The notes under the pieces are model-generated. The model was not told the DNA's origin. It saw only the letters and a program-made list of their open reading frames with translations, and did not search any database. The translations under genes were made by a program, and so were the position numbers. 64,000 nt of DNA, from NCBI RefSeq assembly GCF_004114955.1, contig NZ_CP030053.1, positions 4,030,001 to 4,094,000 on the forward strand, given 5' to 3'. This stretch comes from Bradyrhizobium guangzhouense. GTDB lineage: Bacteria > Pseudomonadota > Alphaproteobacteria > Rhizobiales > Xanthobacteraceae. Of the stretch, positions 35,403 through 44,010 are shown piece after piece (position 1 is the stretch's first letter; every line of letters begins with the position of its first letter).

Positions 35403-37658
35403 ATGTGGCATCAGAGAACCATTCGTTTCTGGCTGATCTGCCTGGTCGTCGCCTGCGTTCTGCCGGTGACGCTGGCGGCGGGCTTTCTGATCGTGCATTC
35501 CTACCGGCAAAATACCGCCTTCGTCGGCCACAGCACGGTGGCTACCGCCCGCGCGCTGATCCAGGCCGTCGACGCCGAAATGTACGGGGTGCAATCCGCG
35601 CTGCAGGCGCTCGCAACATCGCCTCATCTCTCCTCCGGCAACCTCGAGGGCTTCTATGGACAGGCGCGCGAGGCGCTGACCGTTCTCACCGGCACCAACA
35701 TCGTCCTCACCGATCCCGCGGCGCAGCAGGTCCTCAATTCGCTGCGGCCGTTCGGCGCTCCCCTGCCCCGGCATGGCCAGCCCGACGTGGTGCGGCGGAT
35801 CCTCGAAACCGGCGATCCCGTCATTTCCGATCTCTTCCGCGGTCCGGTCGTCGATAACTGGGTGTTCGTGGTCGAAGTGCCCGTGCTCGCGGACGGCAAG
35901 ATCATCTACACGCTGGCCATGGGCATCACGCCCGATCGCCTGAGCGGGATCCTGCGCAGGCAGAATATTCCGCCGAGCTGGGTCGCTGCGATTTTCGACA
36001 GCACCGGGACCATCGTCGCGCGCACCCATGCAGCGGACCAGTTCGTCGGCAAGAAGGGCGCGGCGGAATTCGTCCAGCGCTTCACGGAGGTCGCCGAGGG
36101 CAGCATCGAAACCACGACGGTCGAAGGCATTCCGATCTTCAGCAGCTTCAGCCGCTCCCCCCGATCCGGCTGGACGGTCGGCATGGGCATTCCGCTCGCC
36201 GATCTGACTGCGAATGCCCGGCAATCGATCGCGTTCAACGCTGCAACTGCCGGCACCATGCTTGCGATCGGCTGCCTCGCGGCTGCGATGTTCGGCGCCC
36301 GCATCAGCCGTTCGATCATGAGGCTCAGCGCCCCGGCCCTCGCACTGGGGTCACCGGGACTGCCGTCGATTCCAGTCACCGACATCATCGAGATCGACGA
36401 GGTCGGTCAGGCGCTGGTCAGAGCCTCGCAGCTGATTGCGTTGCGCGAGCACGAACGCGTCCAGAGAGAGGCGGACACGCGCGAGGCAGTGGTCGCAAAG
36501 CAGGTGGCTGAACAAGCCAATCGCGCGAAGTCTGAATTTCTGGCGTCGATGAGCCACGAGTTGCGAACGCCACTCGGCGCCATTTCCGGCTTCGCCCAAT
36601 TGCTGCACGGAGCGGGAGATGCGCTCGCGCGCGATCGCCGGATTCGTTACACGGAGAACATCATGACGGCGAGCGAGCATCTCGAACATATCATCAATGA
36701 TATATTGGACATGGCCCGCCTCGAGACCGGACACGTCAAGCTCGACCTCGAGACCCTCGATTGCCTGGAAATCATGACCGAAGCGAGCCGCACGCTGGAG
36801 CTCCAGGCTCGCAAGAGCGGCATTGTCTTCACGGTGGACACCTCGGCAAACCTTCCGCTCGTCACCGCCGATCGAACCCGTCTGATCCAGGTCCTGCTCA
36901 ATCTCGGCAGCAACGCCATCAAGTACAACATCCCGGGTGGCTGGGTTCAACTGTCGGCGATCCCAGTCGGCAGCATGGTCCGCTTCATCGTCCGGGATAC
37001 CGGTCCGGGCATTCCTGCCGCGCTTCGCGGCCAGATTTTCCAGCCGTTCAATCGCCTCGGCGCCGAGCTTACCCAGGTCGAGGGGACCGGCATCGGCCTT
37101 GCCCTCAGTCGCCGACTGGTGCTGGCCATGAACGGTCGCATCGACTTCGAAAGCACCGAAGGGGAAGGCAGCAAATTCTGGGTCGACCTGCCGGCCGCCG
37201 ATGAGATCGCGGCGACGTCGGCGAAGGTCGCGACGCCATTGCCTCCCACGACCCCGCTTGCGCGGAATACGGTTCTCTATATCGAGGACAAGATCCCGAA
37301 TGTCGAATTGATGCATGGCGTGGTTGAAAATGCGGGAGGCATCCGCTTGCTCGATGCGCAGACCGTCAAGGACGGTATCGCCATTGCGCGATCGGTGAAG
37401 CCGGATCTCGTCATCACCGACATTCACCTGTCCAACGGCACGGGATTCGACGTCCTGCAGAGCCTGCGCGAGGACCCTGCCACCGCGCACATTCCAATTG
37501 TCGCACTGACTGCGGATGCCATGCAAGCCAACATGAACAACATGAAACGCGTTGGCTTCGACGAGATCCTGACCAAGCCGTTCAAGGTCGTCGAACTCGT
37601 CAACTTGCTGCGCACTCGGCTGCCGAATGAGCCGAATCCGCTCAAGGCTGACTGTTAG
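35403..37658 (+). CDS. Membrane hybrid sensor histidine kinase with C-terminal receiver
   Basis: A 751-residue protein. TM1 is at about 9-31. A periplasmic Cache-like sensor spans about 35-275 (GVQSALQALATSPHL, FRGPVVDNWVFVVEVPVL). TM2 is at about 279-298, then a linker coil. The HisKA H-box has H385 in FLASMSHELRTPLGAISGFAQLL. The ATPase domain has NLGSNAIKYN, DTGPGIP and EGTGIGLALSRRLV. A receiver (about 622-745) has DLVITDIHLSNGTGFD and ILTKPFK. Start MWHQRT is chosen because the first helix follows at once. It may signal by phosphotransfer to an external Hpt; none is adjacent. Confidence 0.88.
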   Translation: MWHQRTIRFWLICLVVACVLPVTLAAGFLIVHSYRQNTAFVGHSTVATARALIQAVDAEMYGVQSALQALATSPHLSSGNLEGFYGQAREALTVLTGTNIVLTDPAAQQVLNSLRPFGAPLPRHGQPDVVRRILETGDPVISDLFRGPVVDNWVFVVEVPVLADGKIIYTLAMGITPDRLSGILRRQNIPPSWVAAIFDSTGTIVARTHAADQFVGKKGAAEFVQRFTEVAEGSIETTTVEGIPIFSSFSRSPRSGWTVGMGIPLADLTANARQSIAFNAATAGTMLAIGCLAAAMFGARISRSIMRLSAPALALGSPGLPSIPVTDIIEIDEVGQALVRASQLIALREHERVQREADTREAVVAKQVAEQANRAKSEFLASMSHELRTPLGAISGFAQLLHGAGDALARDRRIRYTENIMTASEHLEHIINDILDMARLETGHVKLDLETLDCLEIMTEASRTLELQARKSGIVFTVDTSANLPLVTADRTRLIQVLLNLGSNAIKYNIPGGWVQLSAIPVGSMVRFIVRDTGPGIPAALRGQIFQPFNRLGAELTQVEGTGIGLALSRRLVLAMNGRIDFESTEGEGSKFWVDLPAADEIAATSAKVATPLPPTTPLARNTVLYIEDKIPNVELMHGVVENAGGIRLLDAQTVKDGIAIARSVKPDLVITDIHLSNGTGFDVLQSLREDPATAHIPIVALTADAMQANMNNMKRVGFDEILTKPFKVVELVNLLRTRLPNEPNPLKADC

Positions 37659-37662
37659 CGCT

Positions 37663-37687
37663 TAGGGTGGGTTAGCACCCTACGCGC
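37663..37687. repeat. GTGGGTTA interspersed repeat, partial copy
   Basis: TAGGGTGGGTTAGCACCCTACGCG resembles the opening of the three longer copies at 39465, 40218 and 41256 but lacks the second arm. Confidence 0.45.
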
Positions 37688-37829
37688 GGTCTCCCTCATG
37701 CGCACGAAGTTCGCGCGTGCGACTCTGCGGGCACTCCGCTTGAAATGCCTTTGCGCTCGCACATTTCCCCCCTTACACTTCCCCCTTACCGGGTTTGCAA
37801 CGGAACCCTAGACGCGCGGAGGAGAAGCT

Positions 37830-38339
37830 ATGTCCAAGCCGGAAAGCTTCCCGATCGAGAAGATCTTCGTTCCCACGAAGCAGAAGAAAGCAATCAAGCC
37901 CGAGATCGTCGCGGAGATCGCAGAAAGCATTCTGGACATCGGACAACAGGCCCCCATTTCCGTCAGGCGCGATGGAGACCGGCTCGTCCTGGTCGAGGGG
38001 CTGCATCGGCTCGAAGCCTGCAAGGCGCTCGGCGAGAGCACCATCACCGGTGTCCTGGTCCCGGCCGAGCTTGCGCAACACAAGGCGCAGCTCGCCGACC
38101 GGCCCGAGGTCGAGGCAGAGCGCATCAAGATGGCGCGATTGAAACAATTGCGCCTCGAGCGGGAGGCCGCAGAGGCGTCGATGGTATCAGGCAAGCGCAG
38201 CAATGAAACGGCAGCGCCGCGCGCCCGTCCGAACAACGGCGTCCATACTCCGAAGGCACCGGGCCGGACTGCGAAAGCGACGACGAAATCGTTGTCGGAA
38301 TGGATCACGCAGCAAAAGGGCAGCGGCGGCCGCTACTGA
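37830..38339 (+). CDS. Orphan ParB-like nuclease-domain protein
   Basis: A 169-residue protein. Residues 5-95 are a ParB/Srx N-terminal fold (PIEKIFVPTKQKKAIKPEIVAEIAESILDIGQQAPISVRR, then LVEGLHRLEACKALGE, where ParB has GERRxxA). A positively charged coil (VEAERIKMARLKQLRLEREAAE) and a disordered basic tail follow. There is no helix-turn-helix and no parA nearby, so it is not chromosome-partition ParB. Stand-alone proteins of this kind may be CTP-binding or nuclease-like adaptors. GGAGGAG precedes ATG 37830. Confidence 0.82.
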   Translation: MSKPESFPIEKIFVPTKQKKAIKPEIVAEIAESILDIGQQAPISVRRDGDRLVLVEGLHRLEACKALGESTITGVLVPAELAQHKAQLADRPEVEAERIKMARLKQLRLEREAAEASMVSGKRSNETAAPRARPNNGVHTPKAPGRTAKATTKSLSEWITQQKGSGGRY

Positions 38340-38352
38340 TGGCCGGCCGCGC

Positions 38353-39333
38353 TCAGTCCCGCCGCCGCTCGTTCTCGGGGTGAATGAAGATATCGTGCAC
38401 TAGCCCGAGCTTGCCGAGCCCGAGGATGATCAGGCCGTTGATGTCGATCTCGTACCAGGCGTGCGAGAGATAGGCATCGCGCGGAAACCGGTGATGGTTG
38501 TTGTGCAGGCCCTCGCCGAAGGTGATGAGCGTGGTGACGAGCTCGTTGGTGGTACCGTCGTCGAGCTGGTAGCGGCGATAGCCCCAGCGGCCGTCGCTGT
38601 GGCAGACCGAATTCACCAGCGAAGTCGCCATCGTCATCATGTAGCTGCGGAACAGGCCGGAGAACAGCACGCAGCCGATCATCGTATGCATGCCGCCGAA
38701 GGCGTAGCCGATGCCGCCTGGAATGATCAGCGCCGACAGCGCGTACCAGTACCAGCGCGTCCTGGTGAAGAACGTGCTGATAGGATCAGCCAGAATGTCC
38801 CTGGCGTAGTATTCGGCATCCGTGGTCGCCTGGTCCCACACCCAACCGCCCTGCGCATGGCCCATGCCCTTGGCGAAGCCGTCGATGCGGTGGCCGAAGC
38901 CGTCGTAGTAAGGGCTGTGGACGTCACCGGGCTTGTCGGAGTGAAGATGATGGCGCCGGTGGTTGCTCACCCATTTCAGGATCGAGCCCTGCACTGCCAT
39001 GGTGGCGATCGCGGCCAGGATCGTCCGCATCACCGGGCCGCAGCGATAGCTGCGATGCACGAAATAGCGATGCATGAAGCCGATGCCCATGGTGGTCAGC
39101 ATGAACATGCCGGCGAACACCGAGATCTCGACGCGTCCGAGCCCGTACGTGAACGCCCAGATCAGCGCCCCGATCGAGCCTGCGATCATGAGCGCGAACG
39201 AGATATAGGAATCGCGAAACTTAGCATCGACGACAGGGCCTTCGACCAGCACGCCGGGCGGCATTTTCGGCGCCTCGCTCCGGCCAGAACCCTCCTCCGC
39301 AACCACGCCCTCAACGACGGTCATTTCAGCCAT
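38353..39333 (-). CDS. Acyl-CoA/fatty acid desaturase
   Basis: A 326-residue membrane desaturase (delta-9 type, OLE1-like). Three histidine boxes bind the diiron centre: HRYFVH (88-93), HRRHH (125-129) and HNNHH near residue 290. Four hydrophobic helices are arranged in the usual 2+2 pattern. The enzyme introduces a double bond in acyl chains and adjusts membrane fluidity. ATG 39333 (MAEMTVVEG) is favoured; 39324 is a close alternative. It is convergent with the ParB-like gene. Confidence 0.9.
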   Translation of the reverse strand: MAEMTVVEGVVAEEGSGRSEAPKMPPGVLVEGPVVDAKFRDSYISFALMIAGSIGALIWAFTYGLGRVEISVFAGMFMLTTMGIGFMHRYFVHRSYRCGPVMRTILAAIATMAVQGSILKWVSNHRRHHLHSDKPGDVHSPYYDGFGHRIDGFAKGMGHAQGGWVWDQATTDAEYYARDILADPISTFFTRTRWYWYALSALIIPGGIGYAFGGMHTMIGCVLFSGLFRSYMMTMATSLVNSVCHSDGRWGYRRYQLDDGTTNELVTTLITFGEGLHNNHHRFPRDAYLSHAWYEIDINGLIILGLGKLGLVHDIFIHPENERRRD

Positions 39334-39464
39334 TCCATGAGTGTAACATCTGCTCTTCTGCAACGAGAGGGTACAGAGGCCTGATATCCAGGGCAACCCG
39401 TGGAAGCGCGGTGGTGCCATCAGCTGTCGCGGCGGTTAACGCCATGGAGCGGCAACCCGGTGCC

Positions 39465-39578
39465 GTAGGGTGGGTTAGCCGTAAGGCGTAACCTACCACT
39501 TCTGCTTCTGCGAATGGAGACCGCGGTGGGTTACGCCGCGCCATCCGCGCTTCGCGTAATCGCGGGGCTAACCCACCC
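39465..39578. repeat. GTGGGTTA interspersed repeat, copy 2
   Basis: It starts GTAGGGTGGGTTAGCC and ends GGGGCTAACCCACCC, its imperfect reverse complement. The middle holds GGCGTAACCTACCAC and GGTGGGTTACGCC arms, giving nested hairpins. There is no coding content. Confidence 0.75.
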
Positions 39579-39594
39579 GATGCACCGCCGATCG

Positions 39595-39870
39595 CTACCA
39601 CCAATACGGCCAGCGCCATCCCTCATAGCGAATATAGGACGGCACAAACGGCGGGCCGTTGGGATCGACGCGGTCGTCTTCGGGCCGATAGCGATAGCGT
39701 GGCACGACATTGTAATCCCACGGTGTCGGCCTGAGCACGGGCGCCGTCACGATGAGCCGCTCTTGCGGCGTGCGCACGACGACGGCCTTCCGCGCCCTCG
39801 CTTCGGCACCGGACGTGCCGAGCAACACCAGGGCGGTTCCGAGCGCACAAGCGACGGTCGATATCTTCAT
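39595..39870 (-). CDS. Small exported protein, hypothetical
   Basis: A 91-residue protein with a signal peptide (MKISTVACALGTALVLLGTSGAEA). The mature part is basic and then Tyr/Pro/Trp-rich (TPWDYNVVPRYRYRPEDDRV, ending YEGWRWPYWW). Small proteins of this kind are common in Bradyrhizobium, but I know no function. AAGGAG precedes ATG 39870. It is divergent from another small exported protein. Confidence 0.75.
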   Translation of the reverse strand: MKISTVACALGTALVLLGTSGAEARARKAVVVRTPQERLIVTAPVLRPTPWDYNVVPRYRYRPEDDRVDPNGPPFVPSYIRYEGWRWPYWW

Positions 39871-39936
39871 GCGTTGGTCTCCTTCGGAACCAAGAGTGCG
39901 CAAGGACGCCCGCCAAGGCAAGTCAATTCATCGCGC

Positions 39937-39961
39937 TGAACTTTTTTGCAGCTGGGCCGTT
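39937..39961 (+). promoter_or_regulatory. Possible EcfG promoter with one mismatch
   Basis: TGAAC, 16 bases, CGTT differs from GGAAC-N16-CGTT at the first base. It is 26 bases upstream of the start at 39988, a plausible distance. Confidence 0.3.
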
Positions 39962-39987
39962 CTCTGTGCCAACGGAGGATGGCGACA

Positions 39988-40209
39988 ATGATGTTTGATT
40001 TGCGGGTTGTGGCGATCGCAGCGAGTTTGATCCTGGCGTCCATCACGGTGGCCGCGGCGGAGGGCGAAAAGGATCAACCCGCGAAGGCCACAACGGGCAC
40101 CACAGCCACCACCGACACGACCGCAGCACGCCCCATCCGCGTCGTCCTCCCCGCCCCCTGGGAACCCGCCCCGGCCTCGTCAGGCGAACGAGCAATTGTT
40201 CAGAAATAA
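39988..40209 (+). CDS. Small exported Thr/Pro-rich protein, hypothetical
   Basis: A 73-residue protein. The signal peptide (MMFDLRVVAIAASLILASITVAAA) is followed by a threonine-rich linker (ATTGTTATTDTTAARP) and a proline-rich end. GGAGG (39974-39978) sits nine bases before ATG 39988, which fixes this start over the ATG at 39979 inside the ribosome site. No known family was recognised. Confidence 0.65.
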   Translation: MMFDLRVVAIAASLILASITVAAAEGEKDQPAKATTGTTATTDTTAARPIRVVLPAPWEPAPASSGERAIVQK

Positions 40210-40217
40210 ATCGCAGC

Positions 40218-40360
40218 CGTAGGTGGGGCAGCCACGCGGACTGCGCGCAGGGCAGACCGCCCGGTGTAACCCACCTCTTCTGTTGCCCGCGGATAGAGCC
40301 AGTGGTGGGTTACGCCGAGCAGATGCGCTTCGCGCATCTGCAGGGCTGACCCACCCTACG
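40218..40360. repeat. GTGGGTTA interspersed repeat, copy 3
   Basis: A degenerate CGTAGGTGGGGCAGCC start, an internal GTGTAACCCACCTC, GGTGGGTTACGCC and the hairpin GCAGATGCGCTTCGCGCATCTGC, ending GGGCTGACCCACCCTACG. It is the same element as copies 2 and 4, in the stretch between two convergent genes. Confidence 0.7.
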
Positions 40361-40370
40361 AGACCTTCGT

Positions 40371-41183
40371 TTAAGCCGCGCGCGTTTGCGGACCGGCGTT
40401 GATCTCCGTCAGGCACGCGTCGCTCTGATGGACGGCGAGAATGTTGATGCCGAGCGTCATCAATTGATAGCCATGGTCATCGAGCCATTGCTCGAGCTGG
40501 CGCAGATCCGTCTTGATCTTCTCGATCAGCAGGATCGGGCGATGTGCCCTGATCGTCTCACGCGCCCCGGCAAGCGCCTCCATCTCCATGCCCTCGATGT
40601 CGATCTTGACGAAATCGACGCGCGGCAGATTGAGCTCGTCCAGCGTCATCTTGCGAACGAGGACGGTGTTATCGGTATAGTCGATCGGCTGACCGATGAA
40701 TTCGTTGCTGGGGCGCGGGCGCAGCTCCAGGCTGCCGAAGCTCGACGGCGTGAAATAGTTCGGATTGGGCACCTGCATCGTGCCCGGCTCCGACGACAGG
40801 GCCGCGTGCACGGCCAGCGCGTTGAAGCAGTTGTTGATCGCGATGTTGCCGGCCAGCGCGTAGTAGATCCGCTCCTGCGCCTCGATCGCGATCACCGAGC
40901 CCCAGCCGGTCATGGCGGATGCCCACTCGACCGTGTGAACGCCGATATTGGCGCCGCAGTCGATGGCGATCACGCCGTCGCCATGGTGCTTGCGCCGCAA
41001 GGCCAGCAGCTCCAGCGCGATCTTGACCTCGCCGGGATCGAACGCCGCGGCCTCCAGGATCTGATAGCCGACGCCATAACCGCGGTCAGGGCCGACCATG
41101 CGATAATCGAAGCGGTTGACGATCATGGTGCCATGGTTGGACGAGGCCATGACAAAGGCCAGCTTTTGCCCCGCGATCGGCAT
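40371..41183 (-). CDS. FkbM family methyltransferase
   Basis: A 270-residue SAM-dependent methyltransferase. Motif I is IAIDCGANIGVHTVEWA, with the acidic loop VIAIEAQERIYYALAGNI after it. The FkbM signature VDFVKIDIEGMEMEALAGARETI is near residue 200. Such enzymes typically O-methylate sugars or polyketides; here no glycan cluster is adjacent, so the substrate is open. It is flanked by repeat copies 3 and 4. Confidence 0.88.
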   Translation of the reverse strand: MPIAGQKLAFVMASSNHGTMIVNRFDYRMVGPDRGYGVGYQILEAAAFDPGEVKIALELLALRRKHHGDGVIAIDCGANIGVHTVEWASAMTGWGSVIAIEAQERIYYALAGNIAINNCFNALAVHAALSSEPGTMQVPNPNYFTPSSFGSLELRPRPSNEFIGQPIDYTDNTVLVRKMTLDELNLPRVDFVKIDIEGMEMEALAGARETIRAHRPILLIEKIKTDLRQLEQWLDDHGYQLMTLGINILAVHQSDACLTEINAGPQTRAA

Positions 41184-41255
41184 GGTGGAATCTCCTCGAG
41201 ATGAGCGTGGATGCCATTATCCCAACGGGCGCTTATGCGAGGCTTGCCCCGATCC

Positions 41256-41367
41256 GTAGGGTGGGTTAGCCCTGCAGATGCGCGAAGCGCGTCTGCTCGG
41301 CGTAACCCACCACTCTGGGTTTCGCAGTGACAGAAGTGGTGGGTTACGCCTTCGGCTAACCCACCCG
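41256..41367. repeat. GTGGGTTA interspersed repeat, copy 4
   Basis: GTAGGGTGGGTTAGCC, the hairpin GCAGATGCGCGAAGCGCGTCTGC, GGCGTAACCCACCAC, GGTGGGTTACGCC and GGCTAACCCACCC. This is the most complete copy. Its order of arms is inverted relative to copy 3, so the element occurs in both orientations. Confidence 0.75.
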
Positions 41368-41411
41368 ACGAAGCGGGCTACATCAAGCCGGCGCCCAACA
41401 GGAATCCCCCA

Positions 41412-42245
41412 ATGTCAGTCCTCCGCATCTCCGCCTTCTCCGACGGCACCAGGGGCGGCAATCCCGCCGGCGTCTGGATCGGCGATGCCCTGCCCGATAC
41501 CGCCGACATGCAGGCGATCGCGGCTGAGGTCGGCTTCTCCGAGACCGCTTTCGCCGCGCCCGAGGCTGACGCCTGGCGCGTCCGCTATTTCTCGCCTGCC
41601 ATGGAGGTGCCGTTCTGCGGCCATGCCACCATCGCGCTCGGCGCCGCGCTCGCGCATCGCTTTGGCGAACGGACCTTCAAGCTGCATCTGAACGATGCGG
41701 TCATCTCCGTGTCGGGCCAGCGCGACGGCAGCACCATCGCAGCCGCGCTGCAATCGCCGCCGACGCGCAGTGCGCCGCTCGATGCCGGCTTGCGCGATGA
41801 ATTGCTCAACCTGTTCGGCTACGCCAGCAGCGATCTCGACCCGAGACTTCCGCCGGCGAAAATTCATGGCGGCGCCGATCATGTCCTCCTCGGCTTGCAA
41901 TCGCGTGAAGCGCTGGCACGCATGGCCTATGATTTCGACCGCGGCCGCGCGCTGATGGCGCGCGAAGGCCTCATCACCATCGCGCTGGTCAGCGTGGAAA
42001 CGCCGCGGCTGTTCCATGTGCGCAATGCCTTTGCTGCCGGCGGCGTCGTCGAGGATCCCGCCACCGGCGCGGCCGCCGCCGCGTTCGCAGGCTATTTGCG
42101 CGACATCGGCTGGCCGCATGGCGGCGCCATCGACATCGTCCAGGGCGAAGACATGGGCGCGCGCTCGCTGATCCGCGCCGAGATCGGCGCGGCCAAAGGC
42201 AGTTCTATCCGCGTCTCGGGCGCGGCACGGTTCATGAAGGATTGA
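41412..42245 (+). CDS. PhzF family isomerase/epimerase-like protein
   Basis: A 277-residue protein of the phenazine biosynthesis PhzF/diaminopimelate epimerase fold: two similar beta-barrel halves. The catalytic Glu is E44 in GFSETAF. GNPAGVW near residue 16, PFCGHATIALGAAL near 70 and the second-half EDPATGAAAAAFAGYL are family motifs. Most PhzF homologues are not in phenazine pathways, and none is visible here, so the reaction is unknown. Confidence 0.9.
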   Translation: MSVLRISAFSDGTRGGNPAGVWIGDALPDTADMQAIAAEVGFSETAFAAPEADAWRVRYFSPAMEVPFCGHATIALGAALAHRFGERTFKLHLNDAVISVSGQRDGSTIAAALQSPPTRSAPLDAGLRDELLNLFGYASSDLDPRLPPAKIHGGADHVLLGLQSREALARMAYDFDRGRALMAREGLITIALVSVETPRLFHVRNAFAAGGVVEDPATGAAAAAFAGYLRDIGWPHGGAIDIVQGEDMGARSLIRAEIGAAKGSSIRVSGAARFMKD

Positions 42246-42272
42246 TGCAAGAGCTCCCGGCGTTCGACGCCG

Positions 42273-42632
42273 TCAGCGGTGTTGCAGGCTCAGGATATAC
42301 TCGGACAGTGCATCGGCCTGATCGGGCGCGATCACGAGGTTCGGCATGTCGTGGTGGCTGGTTCGCCAAAACACCTTGAGCGAGAGCGCGGTGGTACCGT
42401 TGCGGTCGGCGACCGCCTGGAAGCTCGGAGCCAGGTCGAAGAACCCGGACATGCCTGGGTCGACGGCGTGGCACGTCTGGCACCAGGCTTGCGCGAGGCG
42501 ATGGCCCTCAGCGGCCCTGCGCAAGGAAGGCCCGGATGCGCCGGCTGCGGTGTGGACCACGCCAAGGAGAAACAGCACCGACAACGCAATCAGAACGGCA
42601 AGGCCGATGTAAATTCGAACGCTGCGCGACAT
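42273..42632 (-). CDS. Membrane-anchored or exported c-type cytochrome
   Basis: A 119-residue monoheme cytochrome. A hydrophobic N-terminal helix (about 6-30, IGLAVLIALSVLFLLGVVHTAAG) is a signal or anchor. The heme motif CQTCH is at 51-55, and the sixth-ligand Met is in SHHDMPNL. It probably carries electrons in the periplasm. It is convergent with the phzF-like gene with a 27-base gap. Confidence 0.88.
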   Translation of the reverse strand: MSRSVRIYIGLAVLIALSVLFLLGVVHTAAGASGPSLRRAAEGHRLAQAWCQTCHAVDPGMSGFFDLAPSFQAVADRNGTTALSLKVFWRTSHHDMPNLVIAPDQADALSEYILSLQHR

Positions 42633-42912
42633 CGCTTTGACCTCGCCTTCGCTTCGATGATTTGATCAGCGTAAGGCGGCCGGGGTGCAGGACGTTTGAT
42701 CTGCCTCAACCGGCCGGCGCCGCGCAATCCGCACTGCGGGCGTCGCACCTGCTCATCTTGTCATCGTGCGCCTGTTTTGCCCGACGGGTCAACAATTATT
42801 CCGAATAACCGAAATATCGAAACCCCCGAGCGTTTCTACTGTGCATGGGGTTGTTTTCGCGAAAATTGACCCGCATCAAGACGGGCGCCGCGATTCCCAT
42901 GCAAGAGCCCCC

Positions 42913-43263
42913 ATGATCTCCTCGACACACTGCCCCGCCTGCCGCTCCGAACACGCCTATCAGGATCGCGATCTCTGGATCTGCCCGGAGTGCGGCCATG
43001 AATGGAGCGCGCTTCCCGGCGGCGCCGCGGATGCACCCGACGAGGCCGGCGTGCGCGATGCGCACGGCAATGTTCTGGCCGATGGCGACAGCGTCATCGT
43101 GATGAAGGACCTCAAGGTCAAGGGCTCGTCCTCGGTCGTCAAGGGCGGCACCAAGGTCCGCAACATCCGCCTCCAGGACGCCACCGACGGCCACAACATC
43201 GCCTGCAGGATCGACGGCATCGGCGCCATGAACCTGAAGTCGGAGTTCGTGAAGAAGGCGTGA
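42913..43263 (+). CDS. yjdM: Zinc-ribbon protein YjdM (PhnA-like)
   Basis: A 116-residue cytosolic protein. The N-terminal zinc ribbon is [25 protein letters not shown] (two CxxC pairs). The C-terminal YjdM domain reads [36 protein letters not shown], then [22 protein letters not shown]. It was once labelled alkylphosphonate utilisation protein PhnA, but a role in phosphonate use is not established. ATG 42913 begins the ribbon; the longer frame to 42766 is not family-like. Confidence 0.9.
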   Translation: MISSTHCPACRSEHAYQDRDLWICPECGHEWSALPGGAADAPDEAGVRDAHGNVLADGDSVIVMKDLKVKGSSSVVKGGTKVRNIRLQDATDGHNIACRIDGIGAMNLKSEFVKKA

Positions 43264-43344
43264 GGCGGACGCCGCACGCCCCGCTGCCGTTCTCGGCTGT
43301 CGGATTTGATGCTATGCTCCGCCCGGCTGGCGAAGGAGCGCATC

Positions 43345-43614
43345 ATGAAGATCTTTCAACGAACCCTGCTGACATTGGCGACATCGATGCTACTGCTCGG
43401 TGCGGTCACGGCGGTCCGCGCCGACGGCCTCTGCGGTCCCGGTTGCCACACCAGCACTTTCGGCGCGTGCGTCGTCGATGGCTGGGAAACCGGCGCGCGG
43501 GTCTGGAACGAATGTCCCGTTACGACGCGCCCACGCCCGCCCTGCGGCGGACCGGACTACGTCTGGAGCCGGCGCAAGCAGGCCTGCTTTCCAAGAGTGA
43601 AAGACTGGCTCTGA
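43345..43614 (+). CDS. Small cysteine-rich exported protein, hypothetical
   Basis: An 89-residue protein. The signal peptide (MKIFQRTLLTLATSMLLLGAVTAVRA) is followed by a mature part with six cysteines (LCGPGCHT, GACVVDG, NECPV, PPCGG, QACFP), suggesting three disulfides. AAGGAG precedes ATG 43345. No family is recognised. A second Cys-rich exported protein follows 100 bases later on the same strand. Confidence 0.7.
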   Translation: MKIFQRTLLTLATSMLLLGAVTAVRADGLCGPGCHTSTFGACVVDGWETGARVWNECPVTTRPRPPCGGPDYVWSRRKQACFPRVKDWL

Positions 43615-43714
43615 CAAGCGGCGTCGCGCGAGCGGCGCTTGTGAGGCGCTTCACAAGCGCCTCGCCTTCCCTGTGGTAACTTGCCGCATACTTTACAATC
43701 ATAGGGAGACCGTC

Positions 43715-44002
43715 ATGCAATTTCGTCAGTTCGTCCTGGCCGCGTCGCTCGTCATCGCACCCATCGCATTCATCGGCAGCACACCGGCGCAGGCGTTTCA
43801 GACCTGCCGGTGTACCGACATCGTCTTCCCGAGCGGCGCCTGCTCCCGCTACGGCAACTGCAGCACGCTTGAAATGGTCGTCCCTGGCGGCTCGCCCAAA
43901 CCGATCAGCAGCCTGAAGAGCTGTCCGGCGAAGAAGCAGCTCCTCGTCTGTGATCTCAACAGCTGCACCGTCACCTGCAGCCCGGCGAAGAGCGGTTCGT
44001 AG
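43715..44002 (+). CDS. Small cysteine-rich exported protein, hypothetical
   Basis: A 95-residue protein with a signal peptide ending AQAF near residue 28. The mature chain has eight cysteines (TCRCTD, GACSRYGNCST, KSCPAKKQLLVCDLNSCTVTC; the last four flank a charged loop). AGGGAGA precedes ATG 43715. It resembles its upstream neighbour in size, export and cysteine content but not in sequence. The function is unknown. Confidence 0.7.
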   Translation: MQFRQFVLAASLVIAPIAFIGSTPAQAFQTCRCTDIVFPSGACSRYGNCSTLEMVVPGGSPKPISSLKSCPAKKQLLVCDLNSCTVTCSPAKSGS

Positions 44003-44010
44003 CGCGCGTG

